DNA of 55,060 nucleotides from an uncultured Ruminococcus sp. (lineage in GTDB: Bacteria > Bacillota > Clostridia > Oscillospirales > CAG-272): positions 1-55,060 of the forward strand of contig CACZAZ010000005.1 in the NCBI GenBank assembly GCA_902779285.1. Reading direction: 5' to 3'. A program made the translations under genes and the position numbers. The notes below the pieces were generated by a model. That model was given only the letters and a program-made list of their open reading frames with translations, did not search any database and was not told where the DNA came from. The first letter of the stretch is position 1. Every line of letters begins with the position of its first letter. Positions 16,284 to 25,433 of the stretch are shown here, piece by piece.

Positions 16284-16325
16284 ACAAAAGAAGATCGGGG
16301 AATATCACGGTCGATATTCCCCGAT
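16284..16325 (-). terminator. Terminator of the transglutaminase-like gene
   Basis: A 13-bp perfect stem (16294-16306 with 16313-16325) lies 31 nt past the stop codon; the minus strand then has CTTCTTTTG, a modest T tract. Confidence 0.7.
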
Positions 16326-16356
16326 AAAAGCTGAATTCTGAAGATCCCCCCCGCGG

Positions 16357-18147
16357 TCAGTCGTCCCCGAACAGAGCCCCGGTGAACGCCGCGTTCGCCG
16401 CCGCGACGCGCAGGGCGAAGTCGTCGGCAATGCCGTTCAGTTCGGTCACGCGATCGGACGCCTCCGCGTAGCCGGCGTTCGCGTAGGGGAGCAGAAGAAG
16501 GGCGGCGCGGATCAGCCGGTACTGCTCGCGCAGGGCCTTGCCCTCCGTTTCCGTTTCGTTGCGGTCCATCCGGAACTGCGCCGTGTAGGTCGCGTTCGCG
16601 CTTGCCTGACGGACGGTTTTGTCCCATTGTACGAAGGTATAGTCAAACAGGTTGGAGGGGAGTTCGAGCGAGCCGTCGAAGTGCGGCGTTTCCCCTTTGA
16701 GGCAGACCGTCTCGTAGGTCTCGCCCGCGACCTGCCAGGTGATGACGTAGCCCCCCTTGGAGCGCTTCTCCTCGGTGACGTTCCCGCTATTGGGATCGCG
16801 CATCAAGGCGAGAATGAAGGTGACGGTGTTCTCGTCGGCGTACGCTCTCATTCCGAAGACCGTGCCGGACAGCGACAGATAGCGGTCCACGCGGGTCCCC
16901 GCCGCCGCGCCCGAGCCCGGGGCGTAGGAGTAGACGCTGTCCTCGCCGTTCCAGTAGAGTTTGCCGTTCAGATACCAGAGCCCCGCGTAGGTCCCCTGCC
17001 ATACCCCGCCTAAGGCGTGCCATTGAAGCCCGAGCGAAAAGAGTTCCGTGAACTGCTCGGTTTTCGGATCGTAGGTGACGAGTTTCCCGTCGCTGATCGC
17101 GTAGACGCCGTCGGTCGTGCAGACGAAGGGGGTCGTCACGTCGGCAAAGAAGCCGTCGTAGTTGCCGCTCGTCGCCCGGACGGGGGAGACCCAGCCGACG
17201 TTGGTCGGATCGTGATGGTTGCGGTCGGCGCCGTAGCCCTGATCGAAGAACGCGTCCGACGCGAGAAAGTAATCGTGCGAGACCTGCCCGTAAAAGCCCT
17301 TGTCGTCCCGGTCGTCCCAGGTCACGTCCATGTGATACCAGGCGTTGCCGATCTTGACGATATTCCACTCGTGGTTCAATCCATCGCAGGAAACGCACTC
17401 GCACTCGACGCCGAGTTTTTTGAGCAGGTAGCGGGTGAGCAGCGAGTACGCCTGGCAGACGCCGATCTTCTCTTTCAGCATCCGGTAGGCGTCGTAGACG
17501 GCTTGCTCCTTTTCGTCGTCGTCGTAGGCTCTGTGGTCGTAGTCGTAGTTCAGCGCGATATAGTCGTGGATGAAAGCGACCTTTTCCCACGTCGACGCCT
17601 TGGGATCGACCTTCGCAAGGATCGCGTTCGCCAACTCATGGAATTCGGCGAGTTGCGTTTGCGTGGTTTCGCGAACCTGTTTTACTTCTTCATCGGTAGC
17701 GGGGGAAGGTAATTCACTATAGATGAAATAAACTGTTTGGACGATGTTGTTCGAAAAGGAATACCTGTAAAGATAGGGAAGGAAAAAGAGTTCCGCCTCG
17801 GAATAGAAGAGAGACTTGCAAATCAGGGCGAAATCACTTTCGGTCAAATTGTATTTTGTTACACTAATCTCTGCACATATATAGTGATGCTTCACGAAAG
17901 ATTTGTCCGTTTGCGTTACTGCAGTTGCCCTACATTTCAGAAGTTCTTCAAGCAGATAGAGGTATGCCTCGCTCTCGGTGATCAGACCGCTGTCGGGGGA
18001 AGACGATTGCAGGGCGGGGACCGACGCTTCTTCGGTCTCCGTTCCGATCTCCCTCGTGCCGAGGGGGGAGAACAGCGGGAGCAGCAGAAGGACGGCGACG
18101 AGCAGCGCCGCGATCCGTTTGCACGCCGACCAAGATACGGTTTTCAT
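16357..18147 (-). CDS. Secreted transglutaminase-like protein
   Basis: A 596-residue exported protein. The N terminus is a signal peptide (KRIAALLVAVLLLLPLFSPLG). A transglutaminase/protease-like core has its triad in order: Cys231 in KIGVCQAYSLL, His259 in GLNHEWNIV and Asp274 in YHMDVTWDD. After it comes a region with beta-propeller-like strands (DGVYAISDGKLVTYDPKT, GLWYLNGKLYWNGED), then an InlB-repeat-like strand set (VQWDKTVRQASANATYTAQF) and a helical end. The start has GGAG 8 nt upstream. The bases for the region ~17,690-17,960 (residues ~60-150) are less GC-rich than the rest, suggesting an N-terminal segment of different history. Substrate (wall, peptide or protein) is unknown. Confidence 0.82.
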   Translation of the reverse strand: MKTVSWSACKRIAALLVAVLLLLPLFSPLGTREIGTETEEASVPALQSSSPDSGLITESEAYLYLLEELLKCRATAVTQTDKSFVKHHYICAEISVTKYNLTESDFALICKSLFYSEAELFFLPYLYRYSFSNNIVQTVYFIYSELPSPATDEEVKQVRETTQTQLAEFHELANAILAKVDPKASTWEKVAFIHDYIALNYDYDHRAYDDDEKEQAVYDAYRMLKEKIGVCQAYSLLTRYLLKKLGVECECVSCDGLNHEWNIVKIGNAWYHMDVTWDDRDDKGFYGQVSHDYFLASDAFFDQGYGADRNHHDPTNVGWVSPVRATSGNYDGFFADVTTPFVCTTDGVYAISDGKLVTYDPKTEQFTELFSLGLQWHALGGVWQGTYAGLWYLNGKLYWNGEDSVYSYAPGSGAAAGTRVDRYLSLSGTVFGMRAYADENTVTFILALMRDPNSGNVTEEKRSKGGYVITWQVAGETYETVCLKGETPHFDGSLELPSNLFDYTFVQWDKTVRQASANATYTAQFRMDRNETETEGKALREQYRLIRAALLLLPYANAGYAEASDRVTELNGIADDFALRVAAANAAFTGALFGDD

Positions 18148-18186
18148 TATGGAACTCCTTTCAAAAAAGGGAGGATTCTTTTACCT

Positions 18187-18215
18187 ATTATATCACTCGC
18201 GCGTGTATTTGTCAA
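18187..18215 (-). promoter_or_regulatory. Consensus promoter of the transglutaminase-like gene
   Basis: Minus strand TTGACA, 17-bp spacer, TATAAT, with ~33 nt to the start codon. Both boxes are perfect. Confidence 0.92.
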
Positions 18216-18241
18216 TCGAGACCTTTACGGCGGCAAACGGG

Positions 18242-18274
18242 AAAAACAAACGGCTCCCGCGTTCGCGGGAGCCG
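18242..18274 (-). terminator. Terminator of the parE-parC operon
   Basis: CGGCTCCCGC pairs with GCGGGAGCCG around GTTC; the minus strand continues TTTGTTTTTC. It lies 14 nt after the parC stop. Confidence 0.9.
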
Positions 18275-18287
18275 AAAGGGGAGAAGA

Positions 18288-20405
18288 TCATTTCCGTTTG
18301 GCGATCCCGGTCACGGTCACGCCTTCGGGGAGTTTGATCCCCCTTACGCCGTAGGTGCGGCGTCCGGTGACGGGGATCGGGTCCTTGCGCGGCTTTCGCT
18401 TGCCGTCCGAGAGCAGCAGATCGACGGTCGACGCGCCCGCGAGCAGACCCGTGTAGATCAGTTTGTCGCCCTCGCGGAGCAGAGCCGATTCGTACTTCTT
18501 GCGGTTGATCTTGTATTCCGAAAATGCGGAGCATTTCAGCATCCCGCGCTCGGTCGCGGTCAGAACGGTCTCCTCGTCCGAAAGGGTCGACGGCAGCACG
18601 CAGAGCAGATAGTCGTCCGTGAAATCGCGGATCAGTTTCTCCGGGATCACGCCTTTGTCCTTGGCGGAGCGGCATTCGGGGATATCCCCGGCGCAGAGTT
18701 GGTACACGCCCGCCCGGTTGCCGAAGAAATAGAGGGTGACGTCGGTCCGCGTTTTGACGAACAGCTCCGCGGGGGTGGTTGCTGATTTCTGCATATTTTC
18801 AAAGATCTTTTCGCTCACGCGGTGGAGGTTCCCGGTCTCGTCGATATAGGCGACGGTGTCCTCCGCCACCCGGAAGTCGTCGAGTTTGACGGTCTCCTCC
18901 TCGATCTCGCCCGCAAGTTCGGTGCGGCGCTCGGAGTGCAGCGCCCGCTTGACCTCCTTCAGCGAGTCGATGATCGCGCGGTCCATCTCGGCGGGATCCC
19001 CGAGCAGGCGTTCGTAGTTCGCGATACTCTCTCTGACCTTCGCCAGTTCGTTTTCGAGCGTCTCGATCTCAAGACCCGTCAGCCGGCGGAGTTTCATTTC
19101 GAGGATGGCTTCCGCCTGCCGGTCGGAGAGGTTGAACTCGGCGCAGAGCTGCTCCTTCGCGGCGGCGGGGGTCTTCGAGCCCCGGATCACCGCGATCACG
19201 CGGTCGATATTGAGCGCCGCGATCGTCAGCCCCCCGAGGATCTCCTCGCGGTCGCGGGCGACCCGCAGATCGTAGTTGATCCGGCGGCGTTCGATCTTGC
19301 GCCGGAACGCAACGTAGTAGTTGACGGCGTCGACCAAGGAAAGCTGCTTCGGGCGCCCCTCCGCGATCGCAATCATATTGACGGCGAAGGTCTTTTGCAG
19401 GTCGGTGTAGCGGTAGAGGTAGGTCAGCAGTTTGTCGGCGTCGTAGCCCCGCTTGACCTCGATGACGGCGCGGATCCCGGTGCGGTCGGATTCGTCGCGG
19501 ACGTCCGAGATCTGCTGGATGATCTCGCGCTTCGACTGCGCGTGTTCCAGCACTTTGGCGAGCAGTTCCGCCTTGTTCGACTGGAAGGGGAACTCGGTGA
19601 TGACGATATTGGTCTTGCCGTCCGGGAGTTTCTCGGTCACGGCGCGGGCGCGGACGTAGAGTTTGCCCTCTCCCGTCGCGTAGACGGCGGGCAGATCCTG
19701 CGGGTTGACGATGATCCCGCCGGTCGGGAAATCGGGACCCTTGATATGCTTCATCAGCCCTTCGAGCGTGAGTTTCGGGTTTTTGATCGCGTGGATGACG
19801 CCGTCGATCACCTCGTCGGGATTGTGGGGCGGGACGTTGGTCGCAAGTCCGACCGCGATGCCCGCTGAGCCGTTGATCAGCAGGTTGGGGAAGAGCGCGG
19901 GCAGAACGTCGGGCTCGCGCCTCGTGTCGTCGAAGTTGAGCGAGGACGGCACGGTCTCCTTCGCGAGATCGCGCATCATCAGCAGGGCGGCGGGCGCCAT
20001 CCTCGCCTCGGTATAGCGGAAGGCGGCGGCGGTGTCCCCGTCCATCGAGCCGAAGTTCCCGTTCCCCTCGACGAGAGGAACGCGCATATTGAAGTCCTGC
20101 GCGAGCCGCACCATCGTGTCGTAGATGGAACTGTCGCCGTGGGGATGGTATTTCGCCATGGTCTCCCCGACGATGTTCGCGGATTTGCGGAAGGGCTTGT
20201 CGGGGGTCAGCCCTGCCTCGTTCATCGCGAACAGCACCCGGCGCTGCACGGGTTTCAGACCGTCCTCCACCCGCGGGACCGCGCGTTCGAGGATGACGTG
20301 TTCGGAATAGGGCATCATGGAGGCGTGCATCACGTCCTCCATATTGCGTTCGAGGATGACGGTATTGTCGACCGTTTCCTTCGGAGTCTTCGACTGTCGG
20401 CTCAC
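18288..20405 (-). CDS. parC: Type II topoisomerase subunit A (ParC/GyrA family, topoisomerase IV-like)
   Basis: A 705-residue DNA-cleaving subunit. The catalytic tyrosine is in AAAFRYTEARM. The quinolone-resistance-determining region reads KYHPHGDSSIYDTMVRLAQ, with Ser and Asp at the positions that usually mutate, so it looks drug-sensitive. The C-terminal domain is short and I see no GyrA box (QRRGGKG), which favours ParC over GyrA. It begins at GTG, three bases after the parE stop codon, with GAGGG overlapping the end of parE; the next in-frame ATG (MEDVMHASMM) would remove the conserved N-terminal helix. Translational coupling with parE is likely. The symbol is by domain logic only. Confidence 0.88.
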   Translation of the reverse strand: MSRQSKTPKETVDNTVILERNMEDVMHASMMPYSEHVILERAVPRVEDGLKPVQRRVLFAMNEAGLTPDKPFRKSANIVGETMAKYHPHGDSSIYDTMVRLAQDFNMRVPLVEGNGNFGSMDGDTAAAFRYTEARMAPAALLMMRDLAKETVPSSLNFDDTRREPDVLPALFPNLLINGSAGIAVGLATNVPPHNPDEVIDGVIHAIKNPKLTLEGLMKHIKGPDFPTGGIIVNPQDLPAVYATGEGKLYVRARAVTEKLPDGKTNIVITEFPFQSNKAELLAKVLEHAQSKREIIQQISDVRDESDRTGIRAVIEVKRGYDADKLLTYLYRYTDLQKTFAVNMIAIAEGRPKQLSLVDAVNYYVAFRRKIERRRINYDLRVARDREEILGGLTIAALNIDRVIAVIRGSKTPAAAKEQLCAEFNLSDRQAEAILEMKLRRLTGLEIETLENELAKVRESIANYERLLGDPAEMDRAIIDSLKEVKRALHSERRTELAGEIEEETVKLDDFRVAEDTVAYIDETGNLHRVSEKIFENMQKSATTPAELFVKTRTDVTLYFFGNRAGVYQLCAGDIPECRSAKDKGVIPEKLIRDFTDDYLLCVLPSTLSDEETVLTATERGMLKCSAFSEYKINRKKYESALLREGDKLIYTGLLAGASTVDLLLSDGKRKPRKDPIPVTGRRTYGVRGIKLPEGVTVTGIAKRK

Positions 20406-20408
20406 CTC

Positions 20409-22382
20409 TTACACCCTCACTTTCTTCGCGAACGCGTCCACTTTGTTGAAGTCGGCGTGCGCGAAAATGTAGTCCTGCCGTCTCGCGGCGTCGTCGCCCA
20501 TCAGGATCGTCACCATATTCTCGGCTTCCGCCGCGTCCTCGATCCCGACGCGGATCAGCGTGCGGTGCGCGGGATTCATCGTGGTCTCCCAGAGCAGTTC
20601 GGGATTCATCTCCCCGAGCCCTTTGTAGCGGGAAATGGTGTAGGCGGAACTCTTTTCAAACTGAGAGGTGATCTTCTCGCATTCGGCGTCGTCGTAGGCG
20701 AACCAGACCTTGCCGTCCGATTTGCGCTCGACGCGGTAGAGCGGCGGCATCCCGATATAGACGTGTCCCTCGAGGATCAGTTCCTTCATATAACGGTAGA
20801 AGAAGGTCAGGAGCAGCGCCCGGATGTGCGCGCCGTCCTGGTCCGCGTCCGCCAGGATGATGACCTTGTCGTAGCGGAGGTTGGCGATATTGAAGTCGCG
20901 TCCGACCCCCGTTCCGAGGGCGGTGATGATCGAACGGATCTCCTCGTTTGCGAGCAGGGCTTCGAGGCGGCGCTTTTCGCTGTTGACGGGCTTGCCGCGC
21001 AGCGGGAGGATCGCCTGGAAATTCCGGTCGCGCCCCTGCTTCGCGGAGCCGCCCGCGGAGTCGCCCTCGACGATGAACATTTCGTTTTTCGAGAAATCGC
21101 GCCCGATGCTCGCGGCGAACTTGCCGACCAGCGCCGTGACCTCCAGACTGTTCTTTTGCCTTGCGAGATCGTTTGCTTTTTTGGTCGCCTCGCGCACGCC
21201 CCGCGCCGCCTTCGCCTTTTCGAGCGCCGCCTTCACGACCGCCTGATTGGAGCGGTTCTGGGTGAAGCGCCCGAGTTGTTCGGTAACGATGGTCTCGACC
21301 GCCGTGCGTACCGAGATGTTGCCGAGTTTGGTCTTGGTCTGCCCCTCGAACTGCGCCTCTTTCATCTTGACGTGCAGGATGACGGTCAGCCCCTCGCGCA
21401 GATCCTCACCGATATAGTTATCGTCCTTTTCTTTCAATACGCCGAGCTCGCGGGCGGCGGTGTTGAAGACCTTGGTAAGGGCGGTCTTGAAACCCGTCTC
21501 GTGCGTGCCGCCCTCGGTGGTGCGGATATTGTTGACGTAGGAGAGGATGGTATCGCTGAAGCCGTCGGTGTGCTGGATCGCGGCGGTCAGACGGACGCCG
21601 TCGGATTCGCCCGCGATCAGGATGGGCTCCTCGTAGAGCGGTTTCTTCCCCTGGTGGAAGAACTTCATATAGTCGACGAGCCCGTTCTTGTAACTGTAGA
21701 CGAAGTGGTTTTCGCCCTCGACGCGCCGCTCGTCCCGGAACGTAATGGTCAGCCCCGCGTTCAGAAACGCCAGTTCGCGCAGTTTGTTCTGGATGGTGTT
21801 GAAGTCGAAGTGGATGGTGTTGAACACGCGGTCGTCGGGCATAAAGGTCACGGAGGATCCGTGTCCCGGCACGTCGCGCCCCACGACGCGGAGTTTGCGT
21901 TTGAGCACCCCCGAGCGGACGTTCCCTTCCTCGTCCTCGGGGCTCTCGAACTCGATGCGGTAGCGTTTGCCGTCCCGGATCGATTCCGCGACGAGCCAGC
22001 GCGAAAGGGCGTTGACGACCGACGCGCCCACGCCGTGAAGACCGCCCGCGTAGGAATAGCTCTTTCCGTCGAACTTTCCGCCCGCGTGCAGTTTCGTAAA
22101 GATCAGTTCAATGCCCGGTACCTGCGTTCCGGGGTGGATGTCGACCGGCATCCCGCGCCCGTTGTCGGTGACGGTCAGGCTGCCGTCGGGGTGAACCGTC
22201 ACGTCGATCCTGTCGGCAAATCCGTTCGCGGCTTCGTCCACCGCGTTGTCGACGATCTCCCAGACCATGTGGTGGAGACCTCTGACGTCGGTGTCCCCGA
22301 TATACATACCCGGGCGCCGTCTGACCGGCTCCAACCCCTCCAGGACCGTGATGGAACTCGCATTGTATTCGTTTTTCGCCAT
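20409..22382 (-). CDS. parE: Type II topoisomerase subunit B (ParE/GyrB family)
   Basis: A 657-residue ATPase subunit. It has the GHKL fold motifs EIVDNAVDEAANG, DNGRGMPVDIHP and the lid GGLHGVGASVVNALS, a transducer domain, and the TOPRIM motifs EGDSAGGSAKQGRDR and ILADADQDGAHIRALLL. The end (ANMV-type ENMVTILMGDDAARRQDYI) is as in GyrB/ParE. Length fits subunits lacking the E. coli GyrB insert. The start has GGAGG and a perfect promoter 45 nt upstream. It forms an operon with parC, encoding the full heterotetramer. The lack of recF/dnaA neighbours supports topoisomerase IV rather than gyrase. Confidence 0.9.
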   Translation of the reverse strand: MAKNEYNASSITVLEGLEPVRRRPGMYIGDTDVRGLHHMVWEIVDNAVDEAANGFADRIDVTVHPDGSLTVTDNGRGMPVDIHPGTQVPGIELIFTKLHAGGKFDGKSYSYAGGLHGVGASVVNALSRWLVAESIRDGKRYRIEFESPEDEEGNVRSGVLKRKLRVVGRDVPGHGSSVTFMPDDRVFNTIHFDFNTIQNKLRELAFLNAGLTITFRDERRVEGENHFVYSYKNGLVDYMKFFHQGKKPLYEEPILIAGESDGVRLTAAIQHTDGFSDTILSYVNNIRTTEGGTHETGFKTALTKVFNTAARELGVLKEKDDNYIGEDLREGLTVILHVKMKEAQFEGQTKTKLGNISVRTAVETIVTEQLGRFTQNRSNQAVVKAALEKAKAARGVREATKKANDLARQKNSLEVTALVGKFAASIGRDFSKNEMFIVEGDSAGGSAKQGRDRNFQAILPLRGKPVNSEKRRLEALLANEEIRSIITALGTGVGRDFNIANLRYDKVIILADADQDGAHIRALLLTFFYRYMKELILEGHVYIGMPPLYRVERKSDGKVWFAYDDAECEKITSQFEKSSAYTISRYKGLGEMNPELLWETTMNPAHRTLIRVGIEDAAEAENMVTILMGDDAARRQDYIFAHADFNKVDAFAKKVRV

Positions 22383-22426
22383 GAGTTCGGTTTCCTCCGG
22401 TATTGCGGTTTTGATTCTATTAAATC

Positions 22427-22455
22427 ATTATACCCCGTTTCTCCCCCGGTGTCAA
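22427..22455 (-). promoter_or_regulatory. Consensus promoter of parE-parC
   Basis: Minus strand TTGACA, 17-bp spacer, TATAAT. A DnaA-like TTTTCCACA lies just upstream at 22461-22469. Confidence 0.92.
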
Positions 22456-22535
22456 GCGATTTTTCCACAGGTTGACGTCGGACCGCCCGAATCGTCTATA
22501 TATAGTTGTCGAATTCGCCGAAAACGACGTCAGAC

Positions 22536-22566
22536 AAAAAAACAAGCGCCCCGATCGGGGCGCTTG
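22536..22566 (-). terminator. Terminator of nudF-cvpA
   Basis: CAAGCGCCCCGATCGGGGCG is the core of a perfect 24-nt palindrome at 22543-22566; seven T follow on the minus strand. Confidence 0.92.
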
Positions 22567-22578
22567 GGGAAAGCGGGA

Positions 22579-24165
22579 TCAGTTGCCGCCGTTCATCGTG
22601 GCGAGGAACGCTTCGATATCCTCCGCGGTGATCGACTGCTCGGGATCCTCGAGCTTCGCTTTGAGGTCCGGATCCTGCGCCATCGCGTCGGCAAGCAGAT
22701 CCTTCGCGATCGAGATCATTTCGCTGTTGATCGCAACGTCGGGGTTATCGTCGAGCGCCGTCTGCACGTCGGAGCCGATGAACGAATCCGGATCGTTGAA
22801 GAACGACTGCAGATCCGAAGAATCGATCCCGTTCAGGGCGTTCGCCATATCGGTCGTCATCTGGTGATACTCGATATACTCGGGCGAACTCTTCTCGGGG
22901 ATGTCGATGTAGCTGGCGACGACCGCCTTGACCGCCGCTCTTTCGAGCGCGTCGCAGACCGCGTCGTAGTTGTGGTACTCGTTGTTCCTCAGGGCAAACC
23001 GGACGTCGGGGATCAGCGTCGGGTCGCTCGAGAGCTTGTTCTTCATCGCGTCGGCGTCGTCGATGATCGGGAAGACCCCGTGATCCTCAAAGACGTCCAT
23101 CAGCCGGACCAGCGTATCGAAGTTCGCGGCGACCTCGGTCTTCGCGCCCGCGGCGTCGGATTTCGGGTAAGCCGACGTGTTCGCCAGCACTTTGTAGAGC
23201 TCGATCATCGCCTCTTGGAATTCTCCCGAGATCTCGGGCGCCTTGATCGAGAGGAAAGTCCCCGTCCCGTCGCCGTCGGGACCCAGCCATCCGTTGCCGG
23301 CGGCGTTCAGAAGGGCGGTGATCAGACGCGGGAAGAGCGAGGACTTGTCGATATCGTCCACCAGCTTGTCCATCGCGTCGATCTGGTCCTGCGTGTACTC
23401 TTTGATATTCGTGCCGATCAGGGGGAAGCTGTGCGCGTAGAGCGCGGCGACGTTGTCGGTCTCTTCCTTGATATTGACCTCTTTGCCGTCCACCTCGTAG
23501 CGCATCAGAGAATTGCAGATCGGGGTGCCGGCGTACTTGTCCACCAGCTGATAGATCGGGGCGTCGGTGATCGAGAGAATCTGTTCTTTATATCCCGAGA
23601 GCTGATCGACCGCGGCGACGTTGTAGCGGTCGTCCTTCTCCTCCTCGATCGTGTCGATCGCGGAGACGGCGTTGGTGAGCAGCCCGCAGAGCGGGACCAT
23701 GATCGCGACGGTGATAACGGCGCCCTGCGCCGCGCCGATCACGCCGCCGAGCAGACGGAAACTGCGTTTCGGACCGGAGAAGAAGCCGATGATCACCGCG
23801 ACGAGCCACAGAACGATCGCCGCGATAAAGAAGATCAGGGTGAAGAAGACGGGCGAGAGGATCGCGACCGGCAGCCCGATCAGAAGATCGTAGGCGTCGG
23901 GGACCTGCTCCTTCAGCTGGTCGAGGACCGTGATCTTCAGAAGACCGAGCAGTTTCTGCGTCCAGGGATGGTTCAAAACCTTCTCGGTGTTCGAGAGAAA
24001 ATACCTGCAGGCGAACAGCGAGCCGAAGAAGGCGACAGCCACGAAAAGAAAGTGGATGAACGCCCGCTTGAAGCCGCGGAGCAGCCCGATCAGCGCCCCG
24101 AAACCGACGAGGACGCCCGCAAGGATCAGAAGGACCGTGGGGCCGTTATTGAGGATCATTTCCAT
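22579..24165 (-). CDS. CvpA-family membrane protein with long extracytoplasmic extension
   Basis: A 528-residue membrane protein. The first ~170 residues hold four hydrophobic helices with the CvpA signature VGFGALIGLLRGFKRAFIHF and GFFSGPKRSFRLLGGVIGAA. The remaining ~350 residues are acidic and helical (DDIDKSSLFPRLITALLNAA) with no recognised domain; this part is much longer than in standard CvpA (~160-200 residues). CvpA proteins are linked to colicin V production in E. coli and to envelope functions elsewhere, but the activity is unclear. The start has GGAGG 8 nt upstream. It follows nudF by 30 nt in one operon. Confidence 0.78.
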   Translation of the reverse strand: MEMILNNGPTVLLILAGVLVGFGALIGLLRGFKRAFIHFLFVAVAFFGSLFACRYFLSNTEKVLNHPWTQKLLGLLKITVLDQLKEQVPDAYDLLIGLPVAILSPVFFTLIFFIAAIVLWLVAVIIGFFSGPKRSFRLLGGVIGAAQGAVITVAIMVPLCGLLTNAVSAIDTIEEEKDDRYNVAAVDQLSGYKEQILSITDAPIYQLVDKYAGTPICNSLMRYEVDGKEVNIKEETDNVAALYAHSFPLIGTNIKEYTQDQIDAMDKLVDDIDKSSLFPRLITALLNAAGNGWLGPDGDGTGTFLSIKAPEISGEFQEAMIELYKVLANTSAYPKSDAAGAKTEVAANFDTLVRLMDVFEDHGVFPIIDDADAMKNKLSSDPTLIPDVRFALRNNEYHNYDAVCDALERAAVKAVVASYIDIPEKSSPEYIEYHQMTTDMANALNGIDSSDLQSFFNDPDSFIGSDVQTALDDNPDVAINSEMISIAKDLLADAMAQDPDLKAKLEDPEQSITAEDIEAFLATMNGGN

Positions 24166-24195
24166 CGTATGTACCTCCGTATTGAGTCAAAATCG

Positions 24196-24795
24196 TCAGA
24201 GCAAACCGCGCTGCCGCATCAGAGCCACGCGCGCGAGCGCCGCCTGGGTCTTCCCGTCGGTGATCTCGCCCCGAACGATCGCGTCCGTGAGTTCTTCGAG
24301 CGGGATCCGTTTCACCGAGAGGAATTCGTCGTCGTCAAGGTCGCGCTCGCCCTCGGAAAGTTCGGTCGCGAGGTAGAGCGTGATGCGTTCGTCGACGATC
24401 GCGGGCGAGCCGAAATAGTCGCCGAGGCAGATCAGCTTTCCGGCGGTGAGTCCGGTCTCCTCGCGGAGTTCGCGCCGAGCCGCCGCTTCACGGTCCTCGT
24501 CGGGGGCGTCGAGTTTCCCCGCGGGGATCTCGATCATGATCCTGCCGACCGCGTAGCGGAACTGTTCTTCCACGGCGACCGTCCCGTCGGGGAAGAGCGG
24601 TACGATCGCGACGGCGCCCTTGTGCCGGATCAGTTCGCGGGTCGCGATCCGTCCGTTCGGGAGCTTGACCCGATCGACCTCCAGATCGAAAACCGCGCCC
24701 GAAAACAGGCGCTCGCCCTCGACCCTGGTCTCGAGAAGCTCGTCCGGGTCGGTTTTGATCAGCGGCGACCTATCGGCGCCTCCCGTGCTTTTCAT
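24196..24795 (-). CDS. nudF: NUDIX hydrolase, ADP-ribose pyrophosphatase-like
   Basis: A 199-residue NUDIX enzyme of the ADP-ribose diphosphatase type, which splits ADP-ribose to AMP and ribose 5-phosphate. The NUDIX box is EDREAAARRELREETGL preceded by AGKLDAP, with one extra residue in the first spacer, as is common in this subfamily. IRHKGAVAIVPLF and EQFRYAVGRIMIEIPAGK are the usual strands before the box. I start at the ATG at 24795 (GGAGG upstream); the frame is open 13 codons further. A consensus promoter precedes it and cvpA follows. Confidence 0.9.
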   Translation of the reverse strand: MKSTGGADRSPLIKTDPDELLETRVEGERLFSGAVFDLEVDRVKLPNGRIATRELIRHKGAVAIVPLFPDGTVAVEEQFRYAVGRIMIEIPAGKLDAPDEDREAAARRELREETGLTAGKLICLGDYFGSPAIVDERITLYLATELSEGERDLDDDEFLSVKRIPLEELTDAIVRGEITDGKTQAALARVALMRQRGLL

Positions 24796-24824
24796 CGCGA
24801 TCCTCCGCAACTTGATTCGAGATG

Positions 24825-24853
24825 AGTATAGCACAATTCCCCTTTTCTGTCAA
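24825..24853 (-). promoter_or_regulatory. Promoter of nudF-cvpA
   Basis: Minus strand TTGACA, 17-bp spacer, TATACT, ~30 nt before the nudF start. Confidence 0.88.
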
Positions 24854-24892
24854 GAGAGAAAAAGGTCGGGGCGTCCCTTTTCCTGTCTTGCG

Positions 24893-25270
24893 TCAGTTTG
24901 CGCGGCGGCGGGAAAAGAACAGACAGAACGGCAGCGAGAGAAGACCCCAGAGCAGGGCGTAGGGGAGGCAGATCTGCCCGAGAAACTGACAGGGGAGATC
25001 CGAGTAATCCCAGACGTCCATCCCGAGCCAGATATTGAAGACGGCGCCGAAGAGCAGTTCGGTCAGCGTGATGATCCCGCACGAAGTCAGGAGACGAAGA
25101 CCGAGCGAGCCGCGGGCAAGGTCCCGGTTGACGCGGAAGAGCAGAACTGCCGAGAGCCCGCCCGCCAGCGCCATCGTCGGGTGGGTACAGCCGCGCCAGA
25201 GGATCTCAAGCGCGGGATAGCCGAGCGCGCCGGCAAGAAAGACCGAGGCGTCGGTGCGTATTCTGTCCAT
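24893..25270 (-). CDS. Small membrane protein, CmpB-type (putative ABC transporter type IV)
   Basis: A 125-residue protein with about four hydrophobic helices. LTELLFGAVFNIWLGMDVWD followed by YSDLPCQFLGQICLPYALLW matches the conserved core of the CmpB-like membrane family (often labelled putative ABC-transporter type IV), whose members share a WDYS...G.ICL...WG pattern. Function is not established in the family. The open frame extends ~80 codons upstream, but the ATG at 25270 has GAGG and gives normal family length. It is divergent from the isomerase gene; no promoter was clear. Confidence 0.72.
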   Translation of the reverse strand: MDRIRTDASVFLAGALGYPALEILWRGCTHPTMALAGGLSAVLLFRVNRDLARGSLGLRLLTSCGIITLTELLFGAVFNIWLGMDVWDYSDLPCQFLGQICLPYALLWGLLSLPFCLFFSRRRAN

Positions 25271-25370
25271 AGTTACCTCCTCGGGGAGAATTCGGCAGGG
25301 GATAGGATGTCCCTCCCGGCGCCGAATATACGGGCGGGCGCGCGTAAAAGAAAAAAAAGAGGGAAACCCC

Positions 25371-25399
25371 TTGCAAATCGGGCGGCGAAAAGGTATAAT
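25371..25399 (+). promoter_or_regulatory. Promoter of the sugar isomerase/epimerase gene
   Basis: TTGCAA, 17-bp spacer, TATAAT, 34 nt before the start codon. Confidence 0.85.
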
Positions 25400-25433
25400 A
25401 GAAGCGTCATCAAATGAAAAGGAGATTTTTCCT

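Noticed and set aside
18288-22382. Calling these genes gyrA and gyrB
   Set aside because: The A subunit lacks the GyrA box and has a short C-terminal domain, and the locus lacks dnaA/recF neighbours; topoisomerase IV fits better, though it is not proved.
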